Source of the DNA: a virus
Reading direction: 5' to 3' (one strand)
IMG/VR virus record: IMGVR_UViG_3300048554_000002
Coordinates: 1-63,628 of that record
DNA: 63,628 nt
Shown here piece by piece: positions 7,779 through 17,137 of the stretch. A model generated the notes under the pieces. That model worked only from the letters and a program-made list of their open reading frames with translations, searched no databases and was not told the origin of the DNA. The position numbers and the translations under genes are program-made. Within the stretch, counting starts at the first letter, position 1, and each line of letters opens with the position of its first letter.

Positions 7779-8150
7779 TTATTCCGCAGCCCACGGCGCG
7801 GTTTCTACGGCTGTTGGCGGGTTGATTTGTTTCGCAATATTGCGATCATGTCCCGCTTCCCATTCCGCACAGATAACGCCTTCGCCTTCAGCGGCATTGG
7901 CGTCAATAGTATCCTTGGCCCATCCTACGACTTGCGCTTCTGTCAAGTCTGCGAACGATGTGAACGTAGCAGGGTCCAAGTTATTAGTGTTCAAACTGAT
8001 CTGGTTTGCAGATGAAATGGTGTAGGTTGTTCCGTCTACAGTTTCTTCTGAGTTTAGACGCCAGACAACAGAGAATACGACTTCGGAAAGCCCATCCTGT
8101 GTTCTGGTTTGAAGCTGGTCATTTACGGACCAAGTGTGTGTAACAGCCAT
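7779..8150 (-). CDS. Tail-fibre-associated protein (DUF7936-like)
   Basis: The protein has 123 residues and begins MAVTHTWSVNDQLQTRTQDG. A beta-rich half (VVFSVVWRLNSEETVDGTTYT) is followed by a helical half (FADLTEAQVVGWAKDTID). Proteins of this type regularly lie just downstream of long tail fibres in marine phages, which suggests a chaperone or minor fibre part; this is inferred from context. Confidence 0.75.
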   Translation of the reverse strand: MAVTHTWSVNDQLQTRTQDGLSEVVFSVVWRLNSEETVDGTTYTISSANQISLNTNNLDPATFTSFADLTEAQVVGWAKDTIDANAAEGEGVICAEWEAGHDRNIAKQINPPTAVETAPWAAE

Positions 8151-8177
8151 TGTTTATTTCTCCTTGCTGGTTACGGG

Positions 8178-11100
8178 TTATGGATTCCAAGTGACATTAA
8201 CTTTCATTTGACCAAATAGGCCATTTGAAGCGTTTGTGTTTGTAAATTGAACTTTTATTCCTTTTTGTGATCCGCTTGTGTAAGCAACAGGAATACCAAT
8301 GTTATCCGGGTCTGTGTTATACACAGTGTATCTATCCAATGCTGAAGAACCACCGTTGAAATACCCAGAGAAAATATATTTAGCCGACCCTCTATCTGGT
8401 CCAGTGTTGATATAAAACCAAACATCCACCTCGGCGTGAAAACGCAGCTTGCCTTGAATACCTAGCTTTAACTGCAACTCACAAAAGGCTTCTCCAGTAT
8501 TCCCTGAACCAGCAGTAACGTCTTTATGGGCCATAATCAGAGCGTTGGCTAGTGAACCAGATGAACCAGTTTGCACAACTGTACCTGTCGCCGTTCCGAA
8601 ATTTGATTGCGTTCCAACAGAAACTAACCCTGTATTAGTAATCCGCATACGCTCGGATGCAGTATCTGCTCCGTCTGAAGTTGTATAAAACTCCAAACGC
8701 CCCGGCATATCATCCCCGCTGGGAGAACCGTCAACTCTTGCTTGAATATTCGCACCTTCAGCGCCTTGGTCAGTCCCGTCATCACCATAGAACGCAACCC
8801 GGCCAAGATAATCATTATTATAAACTACTGATGAGCCGCCCTTGGATGTGGCTCTCGATTTAACAAACATGCGGTACGGGCCGTAAGCACTACCCGAAAA
8901 CCGAGCTATTGTACTGTTCGCATCGTTTGACCCTGTACCAACAACCTGAACTGCCGCTTGATCTGTAGCCATATTAATAGATGACGTATGGCCAATCAAA
9001 ACCCGCCCCGCACTATCAATCCGCATACGCTCATAAGCATAAGGCGCACCTTCACCGTTACCACCTGTCCAGAAGGTCAAAGCCCCTTTGCTGTTGGCGG
9101 TGGTTTGTACCATGTTAATACCAGCGTATGAGTTGCTGGACGTTCCACCAAAAAAGTTTATTCCTGCGTAGCTGAACTGAGTATTGCTAGAGTTTCTAAC
9201 ATCAATGCCGGGTTTGTTTAATGCGCTCCAAAGGTCTGCCGCACCGATTGCAGTGTTGTCTTGCGATCTTATTTGCAAATTTGGATTGGAGTAGACAACC
9301 ATGTTGTCGCCAATATTTACCTGACCACCTGACGAAATCCGCATACGCTCGGTTGGGGTAGCTGCGCCGTCAGCGGTTGTGCGGAACACAATACGCCCCG
9401 GCATGTCGTTAACACCCGGCGTCCCGTCAATTTCTACATCCCAGCGTGCAGCGGTGGAAGATAAGTCGGTGCCATCGGCTGCGGTGAACAAAAACGAAGC
9501 AACTTGATCGTCATCAGATACAATACCGTAAGTCCCTGCGGATGCTCCGCGTGATTTTGTCATCCAAAAGCTAGGTCCAGCGGAGCTTGAAATAAATCGG
9601 CTAATGGAAAGAGCGGAGTTTCGGTAGTCTGACTCCCCAACGACTTGCAGGCGCATCGCTGCGTAACTTGCATCGCTGTTTTCGTGACCCAAAATAACCC
9701 GTTGCGACGAGTTAATCCGCATGGCCTCGACCATCGAGCCGCCGCTGTCTTTAGTTTGAAAAGCGATTTGGCCTTCGTAGATGTTAGCCCCCGTGTAACC
9801 CTGAATATTGGCTACTTCATAGCCCGAAGAGTTGGTGTTGCGCCAAGCAATTCGACGCATTGTAGAATTACCGCCGCTCGAACTTTGGAGGTCAATGTTT
9901 CCACCTACGGATACCTCTTGGGTCGGAGATTGAGAGCCTAATCCGATTAGACCAGAAGACGTAATCCGCATACGCTCGGTTGAGGAAGATGCACCGTCTG
10001 CGGTTGTCCAGAAAGTTAAACGACCCGGCATGTCGTTAGCGCCGGGAGTGCCGTCAACCTGTGCCGCAATCATTGCTCCTGACGTATTTGTATCTAACCC
10101 ATCAGCACCAGCGAATTGTAAACTGCCGAAATAGTCATCGTCTTGAACTATGGCACTAGAGCCGACTGTTGTACCTCTGGTTTTAGCGAAAAAAGCAACG
10201 GGACCAGCAACACTGTCAGCGTTCATTGTTATTTGAGATGCTGACTTTCCTGCCGTGCTTTCAATCTGTAGTAGTGAACTGCCGCCATTGTTTACAATGC
10301 CTCGAATAGCATCCGTACCTATTAGCAAGCGTCTTCCTGTATCAATAAGCATCGCAAAGTTATCACGCGCAGTATGGAAGCGTAGGTCCATATTTGCACC
10401 AGACGCAGCCCGTGTACCAATGATACGAGAACCAATAGCGGAGTTATCGCCACTAACAACAAAATCAATTGATGCGCCTTCACTGCTATCGGTTGAAGAA
10501 ACATTTGCTTGCAGTTTAATTAATGGGATGATCGCGCCTGTGCTTGCTGAATAAATGTGCAAAGGTGTGTCTGCATCCCGCGCACCACCGATACCCACGA
10601 AGCCACCATTCGTAATCCGCATACGCTCGGTTGCAGAGGATGCGCCATCGGCAGTAGTGTGGAACTCAAGACGTCCGGGCATATCATTCGCACCCGGAGT
10701 TCCGTCAACATCTGCAATAATTAAAGCCGCTTGCGTTTGTAGATCAGTGCCATCGTCCGCTGCAAATCGTATTGCACCAATATTATCGTTGTCTTGAACG
10801 ACTGTGCCGGGTGTACCAACTGTAGCTGATCTTGAAGAGCCAAACGCGATAGTTGCGCCACCCGCGTTGTTCCCGTAGGCATCAAAAACTGTGTTCAAAA
10901 TGGTTTTGTTTTGGGAAACTTGTAATTTTGCTGACGCGCTAGACCCTACAGGCGTAGCAGATGTTTTTCCAATCAAAACCCGCTGCGCCGAGTCGATGAT
11001 CATAGCCGTGCCAGACCCACCTGTGCGGAAAGACATATCATCGTTGTCAAAGTCGTAGGCCATAAACCCACGATTGCTTCCTGCGGTAGTACGGAAGGTA

Positions 11101-12440
11101 ACTTCTGAAGTTCCAGTATTCGTGTCGTTAGTTAAATGAATTTTTGCGGGGTCATCTTTTATTGTCAAAGTGCCTGACGGACTTGTTGTCCCCACGCCCA
11201 CCCGATCATTCGCGCTATCGACGTACAGCGTGTCGGTGTCTACGGTTAAGTCGCCAGCAATCGTAACATCATCAGGCAAACCAACGGTGAGCGTCTGACC
11301 AGAGGCAGATGTCTCAATCTCGTTAGTCGTACCCGCAATCGTAAAGGTCTGACTATCCAGATCAACGGCACCCGTGCCGCTATCACCGCCAAAGTCCAAA
11401 TCTTGCGCGGTTACTTGGCTATCCACATACGCCTTGATCGACTGTTGTGTGGCCAGACCCGCAGGATCGTCGGAGGACATGTTGTCCTCATCCAAGATCG
11501 AAGTGACCGTAACTGTGCCCGCGATATTAAGGCTTGTGTTGGCTGTCGCTGTAGTAACCGTAGCCGCTGCAGGGGTCGCCCCACCAATAACTACGCCATC
11601 CGCTGTGCCGCCATTAATGTCGGCTGTTGTAAGAACTGCAGACGCTACTGTGACTACACCTGTACTATCCGCAATAGAACCTGCCGCTGTGCCATCGTTC
11701 GCTTTGATGTTTGTTACTTCTAAGTTCGTTGCGTTGACGCCATCATCCTTGAGTAACACGCTGTCAATCGTAACACCGGAGCCTGCTGTAGTCTCGTCGA
11801 TGGTGTTTGTAGTAATCTTCTGGCCATTATCGACGATGATGTCGTTGGCACCGGACGTATTACCGTTAGCAAGAACCTCGGATAACTCATTATTAGCGCC
11901 CACCTGCGCATCCACATAGGCTTTAATTGACTGCTGTGTAGCCAAAGATGTAGCACTGTCAGAGGCCATATTATCCTCGTCAAGGACCGCTGTAACTGTT
12001 GTGCTAGTACCCAACTGCAGAGATGTGGTATGTGTGAGCGCCTCAACGACATTTGTGCCATCACAGAACAAAAACGTAGTGCGTCCATCAGGGACAAGGA
12101 TGCCCGTGCCACCAGAAGTTTTTACTGTAATGTTCTGCCCAGCCGCGTTTTTCACGATATAGATTTTAGACGCCGTAGGACATACAACTGTACCTGCGCC
12201 AGACAACGCTGTACCCGTATCGGTAAGCTCCAACATAGCACAACGTGATTCTGAAGTTGTACCGTTGGCGCTAGTGAGTGTGTGTGCGTTTGTGGTCCAC
12301 GTATCAATAACCGCACGTCCCGCGATAGCCTGTTCAACCATCGACGTGATATTGTCGTTAACCACGTCACCCCATGTGCCGCTAAGTTCACCCTGAACTG
12401 GCAGAGCAAGTTTAAGTATCGGTGAGTATTGCGTTGTCAT
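8178..12440 (-). CDS. Long modular tail fibre or spike
   Basis: The protein has 1,420 residues. The N-terminus (LALPVQGELSGTWGDVVNDN) is a common attachment-end signature of phage tail fibres. A duplicated segment DEDNM-S-ATQQSIKAYVD occurs near residues 155 and 320. From about residue 400 the protein is built of about nine beta-rich modules that each end in a turn like ERMRITSSGLIGLG, several carrying DGTPGANDMPGR. This repetition is visible in the DNA as a recurring atccgcatacgctcgg. The last 150 residues (FCELQLKLGIQGKLRFHAEV onward) form a different domain, probably receptor-binding. Repeats offer scope for recombination and host-range change. Confidence 0.92.
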   Translation of the reverse strand: MTTQYSPILKLALPVQGELSGTWGDVVNDNITSMVEQAIAGRAVIDTWTTNAHTLTSANGTTSESRCAMLELTDTGTALSGAGTVVCPTASKIYIVKNAAGQNITVKTSGGTGILVPDGRTTFLFCDGTNVVEALTHTTSLQLGTSTTVTAVLDEDNMASDSATSLATQQSIKAYVDAQVGANNELSEVLANGNTSGANDIIVDNGQKITTNTIDETTAGSGVTIDSVLLKDDGVNATNLEVTNIKANDGTAAGSIADSTGVVTVASAVLTTADINGGTADGVVIGGATPAAATVTTATANTSLNIAGTVTVTSILDEDNMSSDDPAGLATQQSIKAYVDSQVTAQDLDFGGDSGTGAVDLDSQTFTIAGTTNEIETSASGQTLTVGLPDDVTIAGDLTVDTDTLYVDSANDRVGVGTTSPSGTLTIKDDPAKIHLTNDTNTGTSEVTFRTTAGSNRGFMAYDFDNDDMSFRTGGSGTAMIIDSAQRVLIGKTSATPVGSSASAKLQVSQNKTILNTVFDAYGNNAGGATIAFGSSRSATVGTPGTVVQDNDNIGAIRFAADDGTDLQTQAALIIADVDGTPGANDMPGRLEFHTTADGASSATERMRITNGGFVGIGGARDADTPLHIYSASTGAIIPLIKLQANVSSTDSSEGASIDFVVSGDNSAIGSRIIGTRAASGANMDLRFHTARDNFAMLIDTGRRLLIGTDAIRGIVNNGGSSLLQIESTAGKSASQITMNADSVAGPVAFFAKTRGTTVGSSAIVQDDDYFGSLQFAGADGLDTNTSGAMIAAQVDGTPGANDMPGRLTFWTTADGASSSTERMRITSSGLIGLGSQSPTQEVSVGGNIDLQSSSGGNSTMRRIAWRNTNSSGYEVANIQGYTGANIYEGQIAFQTKDSGGSMVEAMRINSSQRVILGHENSDASYAAMRLQVVGESDYRNSALSISRFISSSAGPSFWMTKSRGASAGTYGIVSDDDQVASFLFTAADGTDLSSTAARWDVEIDGTPGVNDMPGRIVFRTTADGAATPTERMRISSGGQVNIGDNMVVYSNPNLQIRSQDNTAIGAADLWSALNKPGIDVRNSSNTQFSYAGINFFGGTSSNSYAGINMVQTTANSKGALTFWTGGNGEGAPYAYERMRIDSAGRVLIGHTSSINMATDQAAVQVVGTGSNDANSTIARFSGSAYGPYRMFVKSRATSKGGSSVVYNNDYLGRVAFYGDDGTDQGAEGANIQARVDGSPSGDDMPGRLEFYTTSDGADTASERMRITNTGLVSVGTQSNFGTATGTVVQTGSSGSLANALIMAHKDVTAGSGNTGEAFCELQLKLGIQGKLRFHAEVDVWFYINTGPDRGSAKYIFSGYFNGGSSALDRYTVYNTDPDNIGIPVAYTSGSQKGIKVQFTNTNASNGLFGQMKVNVTWNP

Positions 12441-12450
12441 GTTTCAGTCC

Positions 12451-13425
12451 TCATGCGGCTATGTCTTGCCAGTTTGGAGTTTGTGTTTCAGATACGGTCC
12501 CCCACGAAGGAGATTGCGTACTGGCGATAGGTGTCCAATTAGGTGTTTGGTTGTCATCGACCTCGCCCCATACGTTGGCGAAACCAATAATTCCCGTAGC
12601 TGCAAGCCCTGTAACAGATATATCTGCGTTAGCTGATACGACTACAGTACCAAGTTCTGCGTTCCCTTGCAATCCCGTAACTGAAACTACAATTCCAAGC
12701 GCGATAAATACGTCACCTATTTCACCGTCAGCTTCCACGCCTGTGGGTGACACGTTAGCTGTACCAGTCATGGTAACAGTGCCTATAGCACCATCGGCTT
12801 CTACGCCCGTAACGGGAATATTAGCCTCGGCGTCTACAGTAGCATCGCCAATCTCACCGCCAGCCTCTACGCCTGTTGGGAAGATGTTAGCCGCCGCAGT
12901 AGCAGTAACTGTCCCTAATACGCCGTCAGCTTCTATACCTGTAACAGCTACATTAGCTTCAGCATCTACTGTGGCTGTACCGATTCCACCATCGGCTTCT
13001 ACACCTGTAACAGCTACATTAGCTTCAGCGTCAATCGTGACTGTACCGATTTCACCATCTGCTTCTACACCCGTAGCAAAGACAGTCATATCTACAGCGA
13101 CAAATACTGCCCCTATAGCACCATCGGCTTCTACTCCGGTTACTGGTATCTCTGCAGCGGCGCTAACCGTTACTGTGCCTATTGAGCCTACTGCGCGAAC
13201 AGCTTGAACAAGTACATCCGCCTCGGCGTCAATACCTACAACATTTACGTGTCCATCTGCTTCAACACCTGTGACAGCAACAACTGCCTCTGCGTCAACA
13301 GTGACAGACCCAATAGCGCCTTCCGCGGCTACGCCATCAACGTAGACAATAGTTAGGTCGGTGCCCCAAGCCGTTTGGCCCCAAGCACCTGAACCCCAAC
13401 CTACGTATTCTACAGAAGACGGCAT
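12451..13425 (-). CDS. Virion-associated protein made of twelve 22-residue repeats
   Basis: The protein has 324 residues. About 264 are tandem 22-residue units with the consensus TGVEADGEIGTVTVDAEANVAV, predicted as short beta strands. Tryptophan-rich ends flank them: WGSGAWGQTAWG at the start and three QTPNW/QSPSW copies at the end. No signal peptide is visible. Position between the connector genes and the tail fibre suggests a tail or adhesin part. The function is not known to me. Confidence 0.85.
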   Translation of the reverse strand: MPSSVEYVGWGSGAWGQTAWGTDLTIVYVDGVAAEGAIGSVTVDAEAVVAVTGVEADGHVNVVGIDAEADVLVQAVRAVGSIGTVTVSAAAEIPVTGVEADGAIGAVFVAVDMTVFATGVEADGEIGTVTIDAEANVAVTGVEADGGIGTATVDAEANVAVTGIEADGVLGTVTATAAANIFPTGVEAGGEIGDATVDAEANIPVTGVEADGAIGTVTMTGTANVSPTGVEADGEIGDVFIALGIVVSVTGLQGNAELGTVVVSANADISVTGLAATGIIGFANVWGEVDDNQTPNWTPIASTQSPSWGTVSETQTPNWQDIAA

Positions 13426-13434
13426 CTAGCCACC

Positions 13435-13872
13435 TTACGGAGTAGCGATACGTACAATAGCGTTTGTAGCGTCCGCTGTGGGGAACTGAACCTGAAAGTC
13501 ACCCGCTGTAGAAGTTTTATCTGCGCCGAAATCAAGTACAGCAACCGCTGGATTACTGCCACCAACTTTGTAGATTAGTGCGCCCCGAGCTGTAATTGTA
13601 GCGTCGGTCCATGTTGTGTCCGCAAAATCTAAGAACGCTGTAGTGCCTGACGAGGCGGGATTAGCTGAGATGGTAAGCGTATTACCCCCTGCAGTGTATC
13701 CTGTACCTGATACTTCATTCGTCGTTGCATACGCTGTTGTAGCCGCGCCTAACGTAGCTGAACTTGTATACAAAGCGATCTTAAAAACCTGTGATGTATC
13801 ACTGCTAAAATCCATCTCGCCGTCTAATAGAGCGACTTTGAAAGATGTGCACATTGCTTGTGTAATTGCCAT
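13435..13872 (-). CDS. Conserved structural protein, tail region
   Basis: The protein has 145 residues, rich in Thr, Ala and Gly, with short strands such as FKIALYTSSATLGAATTAY and ARGALIYKV. This is a common marine-phage protein found between the connector and fibre genes. It probably belongs to the virion. Exact role unknown. Confidence 0.78.
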   Translation of the reverse strand: MAITQAMCTSFKVALLDGEMDFSSDTSQVFKIALYTSSATLGAATTAYATTNEVSGTGYTAGGNTLTISANPASSGTTAFLDFADTTWTDATITARGALIYKVGGSNPAVAVLDFGADKTSTAGDFQVQFPTADATNAIVRIATP

Positions 13873-13882
13873 TTCTGTCTCC

Positions 13883-14512
13883 TTAACTTACTGGCACTCG
13901 GAACTGCCCCGAGCGATATGCGTCTTCACGTAGTTTGCCGTCACCCAAAGTTTTAAGCAACGCAATAGATTGCAAATACATCTTCTCGTACATTGCAACA
14001 ATATCTGGCTCACCCTTCATAAATCGTATCGCTTCGATAAGCGCACCGTTAAGTAGAGCAGAATCAAACTCGTCCCCAAGCCATGTATTGTTAGCCACAA
14101 CGATGGATTGAGGATAATATCCATAATGTAGCTCCATGGCATATGAACTGTCTGGGGTAGGTCCGAGGATAATTGTGTCGTCGTCAAAGTAAGCATAGTG
14201 TTTTGGTAACCCCTCTGATGTTGGATTAGGGTACGCTTCTCGCATAAAGTTTACGTCTTTGTTAAGGAGGTAATGATACACACCACTACCATCTACCACC
14301 GCAAGGCTGTAGCTGTACAAAAAGTCACTTGGGGAAGACAAGTAGTTATTACTTGCTGTCACTGTACCTGTAACATTCTTACGCAGCGCAGGTATCTGCA
14401 CTGTGTTGTATATCTTCTGTTCAGCCTGCTGTGTGAACATAGCGAGCTGGTCATCTGTAAACGAGTTTTCACAAATGTCTTCGATGTTGGTTTTCAGCTC
14501 GGTATAGTTCAT
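13883..14512 (-). CDS. Head-tail adaptor / connector protein
   Basis: The protein has 209 residues. The N-terminal helices YTELKTNIEDICENSFTDDQLAMFTQQAEQKIYN, with a later DFLYSYSLAV and ELHYGYYPQ, match the helical adaptor proteins (gp6-like) that sit under the portal of podoviruses. The place in the operon agrees. Assigned by pattern, not by alignment. Confidence 0.77.
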   Translation of the reverse strand: MNYTELKTNIEDICENSFTDDQLAMFTQQAEQKIYNTVQIPALRKNVTGTVTASNNYLSSPSDFLYSYSLAVVDGSGVYHYLLNKDVNFMREAYPNPTSEGLPKHYAYFDDDTIILGPTPDSSYAMELHYGYYPQSIVVANNTWLGDEFDSALLNGALIEAIRFMKGEPDIVAMYEKMYLQSIALLKTLGDGKLREDAYRSGQFRVPVS

Positions 14513-14515
14513 AGC

Positions 14516-14695
14516 TTATGCCATTGGCCCCCGTGCATACAAACCTTTGGTCGCTGCGCCTGTGCCGCGTACCTTGATTTTACCACCCTTTTTGTAAGCC
14601 GTTTGCATAGGCTGGCCTGTCTTTTTTGCTTCCTTTGCGGCGGCTTTCTTACCTGCTGCATCGTATCCGAACATCTTATTTCCAACTTTGGGCAT
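14516..14695 (-). CDS. Small Lys-Gly-rich protein, 59 residues
   Basis: ATG at 14695 is preceded by AGGAGGT, a strong ribosome site, and the frame ends at 14516. The product is basic (MPKVGNKMFGYDAAGKKAAA at the start, AYKKGGKIKVRG in the middle). It belongs to a local set of short proteins that share a YKKGGK motif. Just under 60 residues, it is easily missed. Function unknown; a virion or DNA-binding role is inferred from charge and place. Confidence 0.8.
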   Translation of the reverse strand: MPKVGNKMFGYDAAGKKAAAKEAKKTGQPMQTAYKKGGKIKVRGTGAATKGLYARGPMA

Positions 14696-14705
14696 AGCGC
14701 ACCTC

Positions 14706-15071
14706 CTATGTTATACTTACGGTAACTTGGCCAACCTGACCAGCACCTACTAAATTGTTAGGGGTAAGCCCAAACGGATCATCCCCTCCACCTACAGGGT
14801 TCCAACCCCACTGAATACCACGGCTACTTGTATCCCCAGACGGCCCTAAACTCTGATCGGGACGTGGATTGCGTATAGCCTGCGGGTCATCAACAGGAAA
14901 CTCACCCAACTTCAACTGTGGGTGGTCTGGACTCCAACACTCAGGACAAGCCTTTATATTCGTATCTCGACCTTTCACAAATAGGTTCTTTAGCTCCCGT
15001 AGCTTGTACTGGAACCCGCATACATCGCAGAGCGCTAACGCTTTCTTTGCTGATGCAAACCTAGTCGTCAT
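14706..15071 (-). CDS. Zinc-ribbon-like head-tail region protein
   Basis: The protein has 121 residues. Two CxxC knuckles, CDVCGF (residues 15-20) and CPECW (42-46), form a probable zinc ribbon in the N-terminal half. The C-terminal half is Gly/Pro-rich. Its start overlaps the stop of the 229-residue gene. Similar zinc-ribbon proteins occur beside connector genes in marine phages. Role unknown. Confidence 0.78.
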   Translation of the reverse strand: MTTRFASAKKALALCDVCGFQYKLRELKNLFVKGRDTNIKACPECWSPDHPQLKLGEFPVDDPQAIRNPRPDQSLGPSGDTSSRGIQWGWNPVGGGDDPFGLTPNNLVGAGQVGQVTVSIT

Positions 15072-15760
15072 TAGGCAATCCTACCTATTCTAGGCACAAA
15101 TCGTGCCGCTGTTTTCTCTCGGTCCTCGCCCGCAGCCATTTCGAACTGCTCGTCGTACACAGCTTTTAACATTGGTATACGTTCAGCCAGTTCAGGAACC
15201 TTCATAGCAATGTGGTAAGCTAACCCCGCAACAAGACATGGGAAGAAACGGAAGTTCATATCTGCTGTCTGTACCCCAGACCCAGCATCCTGAATACGAC
15301 GCATACGCCAGTAGTATAGCACGTAATTGTTGTTATCAGGCACAGGCCACACATTTACCTTCGGTGCATCGCGTAAACGTTCGACATAGAGCTGTATGGG
15401 ACGCCCTTGTGTTAACTTGTTAGGTATAGACGCGTACGTACTTACACTAATCCTGCTTATAGTAAGATCAGATTGTGTCGAGGTGTTACCACTATTAGTA
15501 CGTATTTGGTGTTCAAGCAAATCAATAGTATCTGCTGGTAGTGTGTACTGTGTGGTGCCCTGCACTAGGTTTATCGTACCAGAATCAATAGTCCACATAT
15601 TGATGCCACGGTTTTGCCACTCAATCGTCATCAAATTCATGGATCGTCTGGCAGTGCGTAAGTCGTAGCCAGAACGCATCTCGCGGCCCGCACGTTCCCA
15701 TGCTTCCTCCGCTATCTCGGTGAAGTCCATATCGAACGCTGTGGTGCCTGATGTCGTCAT
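15071..15760 (-). CDS. Head-tail connector / tail accessory protein (P22 gp4-like position)
   Basis: The protein has 229 residues. It starts with a helical segment (FTEIAEEAWERAGREMRSGYDL and RSMNLMTIEWQNRG), has a central beta part, then VNVWPVPDNNNYVLYYWRMRR and a C-terminal helical bundle. This is the pattern of podoviral tail-accessory proteins bound to the portal. It overlaps its neighbours by 1-4 bases. Confidence 0.8.
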   Translation of the reverse strand: MTTSGTTAFDMDFTEIAEEAWERAGREMRSGYDLRTARRSMNLMTIEWQNRGINMWTIDSGTINLVQGTTQYTLPADTIDLLEHQIRTNSGNTSTQSDLTISRISVSTYASIPNKLTQGRPIQLYVERLRDAPKVNVWPVPDNNNYVLYYWRMRRIQDAGSGVQTADMNFRFFPCLVAGLAYHIAMKVPELAERIPMLKAVYDEQFEMAAGEDREKTAARFVPRIGRIA

Positions 15761-16035
15761 TTCTTACGCCTCTTTAGCGGAGATACCCGTCTGGGCTTAC
15801 CCGCTGGTTGTCCTAAACGCTTCTTCTGCGCTATACGCTTGCTTTTCTCAGCCTTCGTCATTTCCCCGCTAGTTTTTGGAGTTTTGCTAGAAACTCGTTT
15901 AGATGGTCTACAGTACGGTGTACCTCGGCTTTCACCTTTTTTACGACCACACGGCTTACCCGTCTTAACATCTTTCCAGTCCTCCTTGAACCAGCGTTTA
16001 AGTGCAGCACCTTTTGCGGTTTTGCGAACAGCCAT
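15757..16035 (-). CDS. Small basic protein (DUF5872-like)
   Basis: The protein has 92 residues and is very rich in Lys and Arg. The motifs KRWFKEDWKDV, GTPYCRPSKRVSSKTPKTS and MTKAEKSKRIAQKKRLG are those of DUF5872 proteins. These occur in phages and in some cellular genomes and may bind nucleic acid. The start overlaps the stop of the 59-residue gene (TAATG). Confidence 0.78.
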   Translation of the reverse strand: MAVRKTAKGAALKRWFKEDWKDVKTGKPCGRKKGESRGTPYCRPSKRVSSKTPKTSGEMTKAEKSKRIAQKKRLGQPAGKPRRVSPLKRRKK

Positions 16036-16214
16036 TACTTGCCCGCCTTCTTCTTTCTACATTTTGCGATGGCCCCACTCGCATACGCGCTTGGGAACAC
16101 CTTGTACGAAGCCTTTACTTTGTGGTAACACGCATCCTTGACGGTGCCGCCCTTCTTGTAACCTTTGCTACATTTAGAACAGCCACAGCTACCGGATTTG
16201 TAATACCTACGCAT
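16035..16214 (-). CDS. Small Cys-Lys-rich protein, 59 residues
   Basis: The frame begins ATG at 16214, overlapping the TGA of the upstream gene (ATGA), and ends TAA at 16035, overlapping the next ATG. The product starts MRRYYKSGSCGCSKCSKGYK and then has KKGGTVKDACYHKVKAS. The CGC-x2-C cluster suggests metal binding. It is one of the YKKGG set in this part of the operon. Function unknown. Confidence 0.8.
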   Translation of the reverse strand: MRRYYKSGSCGCSKCSKGYKKGGTVKDACYHKVKASYKVFPSAYASGAIAKCRKKKAGK

Positions 16215-16819
16215 CAGCGCATCTTACAGACTTTACCGCCACGGGCCATGCCGTAGCCGCGGATTTTACCACCAGACTTCATCTTCTTGACCTTACCGCC
16301 AGCCATCATACCGCCTGTAAGACGCTTAAAATCCTCTGGGCTATAGTTTTCTTTTGGGTCGATCCCACGCGTACTACCACTCGGCATACCACCAATAGTC
16401 TCAGGTCGTAGTTTAGGACGAGGACTTGTAGCATTCGGACGTTTCATAGGGCGGGGGGAAGTCATAGGTGCAGCAGAACGCTTCTTCGTAGGGCGCTTTT
16501 TAGGACGCTTTTTACCGAGTTCATCCATATCTACACTCATTCCAGCTTGATACTTTTTCACTTTACCACCTTTCTTAAATACGCCGCGTCCTTTTAGGAC
16601 ATCAGCTTGTGTTACTTTACCGTCACCTGTCAGGTCAGGCATACCACCTTTTTTATAACCTTTTGCGGGTTTCTTCATAAATTTTTTCGCAACCTCTTTT
16701 GATACACCCATATCTGGGTCGTTGTACGCCATCGCCATATACCGGCGTTGTTTCTCAGACTTAGCAGGCATCCTGTCCCCCGTTAGCTGTGTGCGCATTT
16801 GGGTACGAGAAATAGCCAT
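16214..16819 (-). CDS. Lys-Gly-rich protein with an EF-hand-like loop
   Basis: The protein has 201 residues. An N-terminal helix-rich part holds KSEKQRRYMAMAY. Then comes PDLTGDGKVTQADVLKG, a dockerin/EF-hand-type calcium loop. Several KKGGKVKK repeats and an Arg-Pro-rich middle (RPMKRPNATSPRPKLRP) follow. Similar KKGG-rich proteins cluster behind the head genes of pelagic phages. Perhaps a minor virion or DNA-condensing protein; not established. Confidence 0.78.
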   Translation of the reverse strand: MAISRTQMRTQLTGDRMPAKSEKQRRYMAMAYNDPDMGVSKEVAKKFMKKPAKGYKKGGMPDLTGDGKVTQADVLKGRGVFKKGGKVKKYQAGMSVDMDELGKKRPKKRPTKKRSAAPMTSPRPMKRPNATSPRPKLRPETIGGMPSGSTRGIDPKENYSPEDFKRLTGGMMAGGKVKKMKSGGKIRGYGMARGGKVCKMR

Positions 16820-17128
16820 CTAACAGTTCCATTTCCGCAAACTCTTGTTAATGCGACTATCAGGATCGTTTGCCGTTTTTGCGCTCGTATTACGTTTTTT
16901 CATGCCCTTCATGCGTGCGCAGAAAGACTTCCGCCGATTAGCGGCCTTAGAACCTTTTTTGAGCTTGCTGGGCTTTGTGGTAACAGCAGTCTTTAACTTA
17001 CTACCGGGATTGGCTTTCCGATAACTAGCGACACCCTTGGCGTTCAAGCCGCCAGACTCGCTTTTACCTTCTTTGCGCTGCCAAGCGGGAGACTTTACTC
17101 CCCCACCTTTTTTATAATATGCCCGCAT
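16820..17128 (-). CDS. Small basic protein (DUF6321-like)
   Basis: The protein has 102 residues and starts MRAYYKKGGGVKSPAWQRKEG. The motifs GGLNAKGVASYRK, RRKSFCARMKGMKKR and RINKSLRKWNC at the end match what I know of the DUF6321 family. Very basic, so nucleic-acid binding is likely. Function not established. Confidence 0.8.
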   Translation of the reverse strand: MRAYYKKGGGVKSPAWQRKEGKSESGGLNAKGVASYRKANPGSKLKTAVTTKPSKLKKGSKAANRRKSFCARMKGMKKRNTSAKTANDPDSRINKSLRKWNC

Positions 17129-17137
17129 AGCACCCTC

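Noticed and set aside
11374-11919. 181-codon plus-strand frame opposite the tail fibre
   Set aside because: Antisense shadow of a repetitive, Thr/Ala-rich gene.
12422-13207. 261-codon plus-strand frame opposite the 22-residue repeats
   Set aside because: It mirrors the repeats of the real gene, has no ribosome site and runs against the operon.
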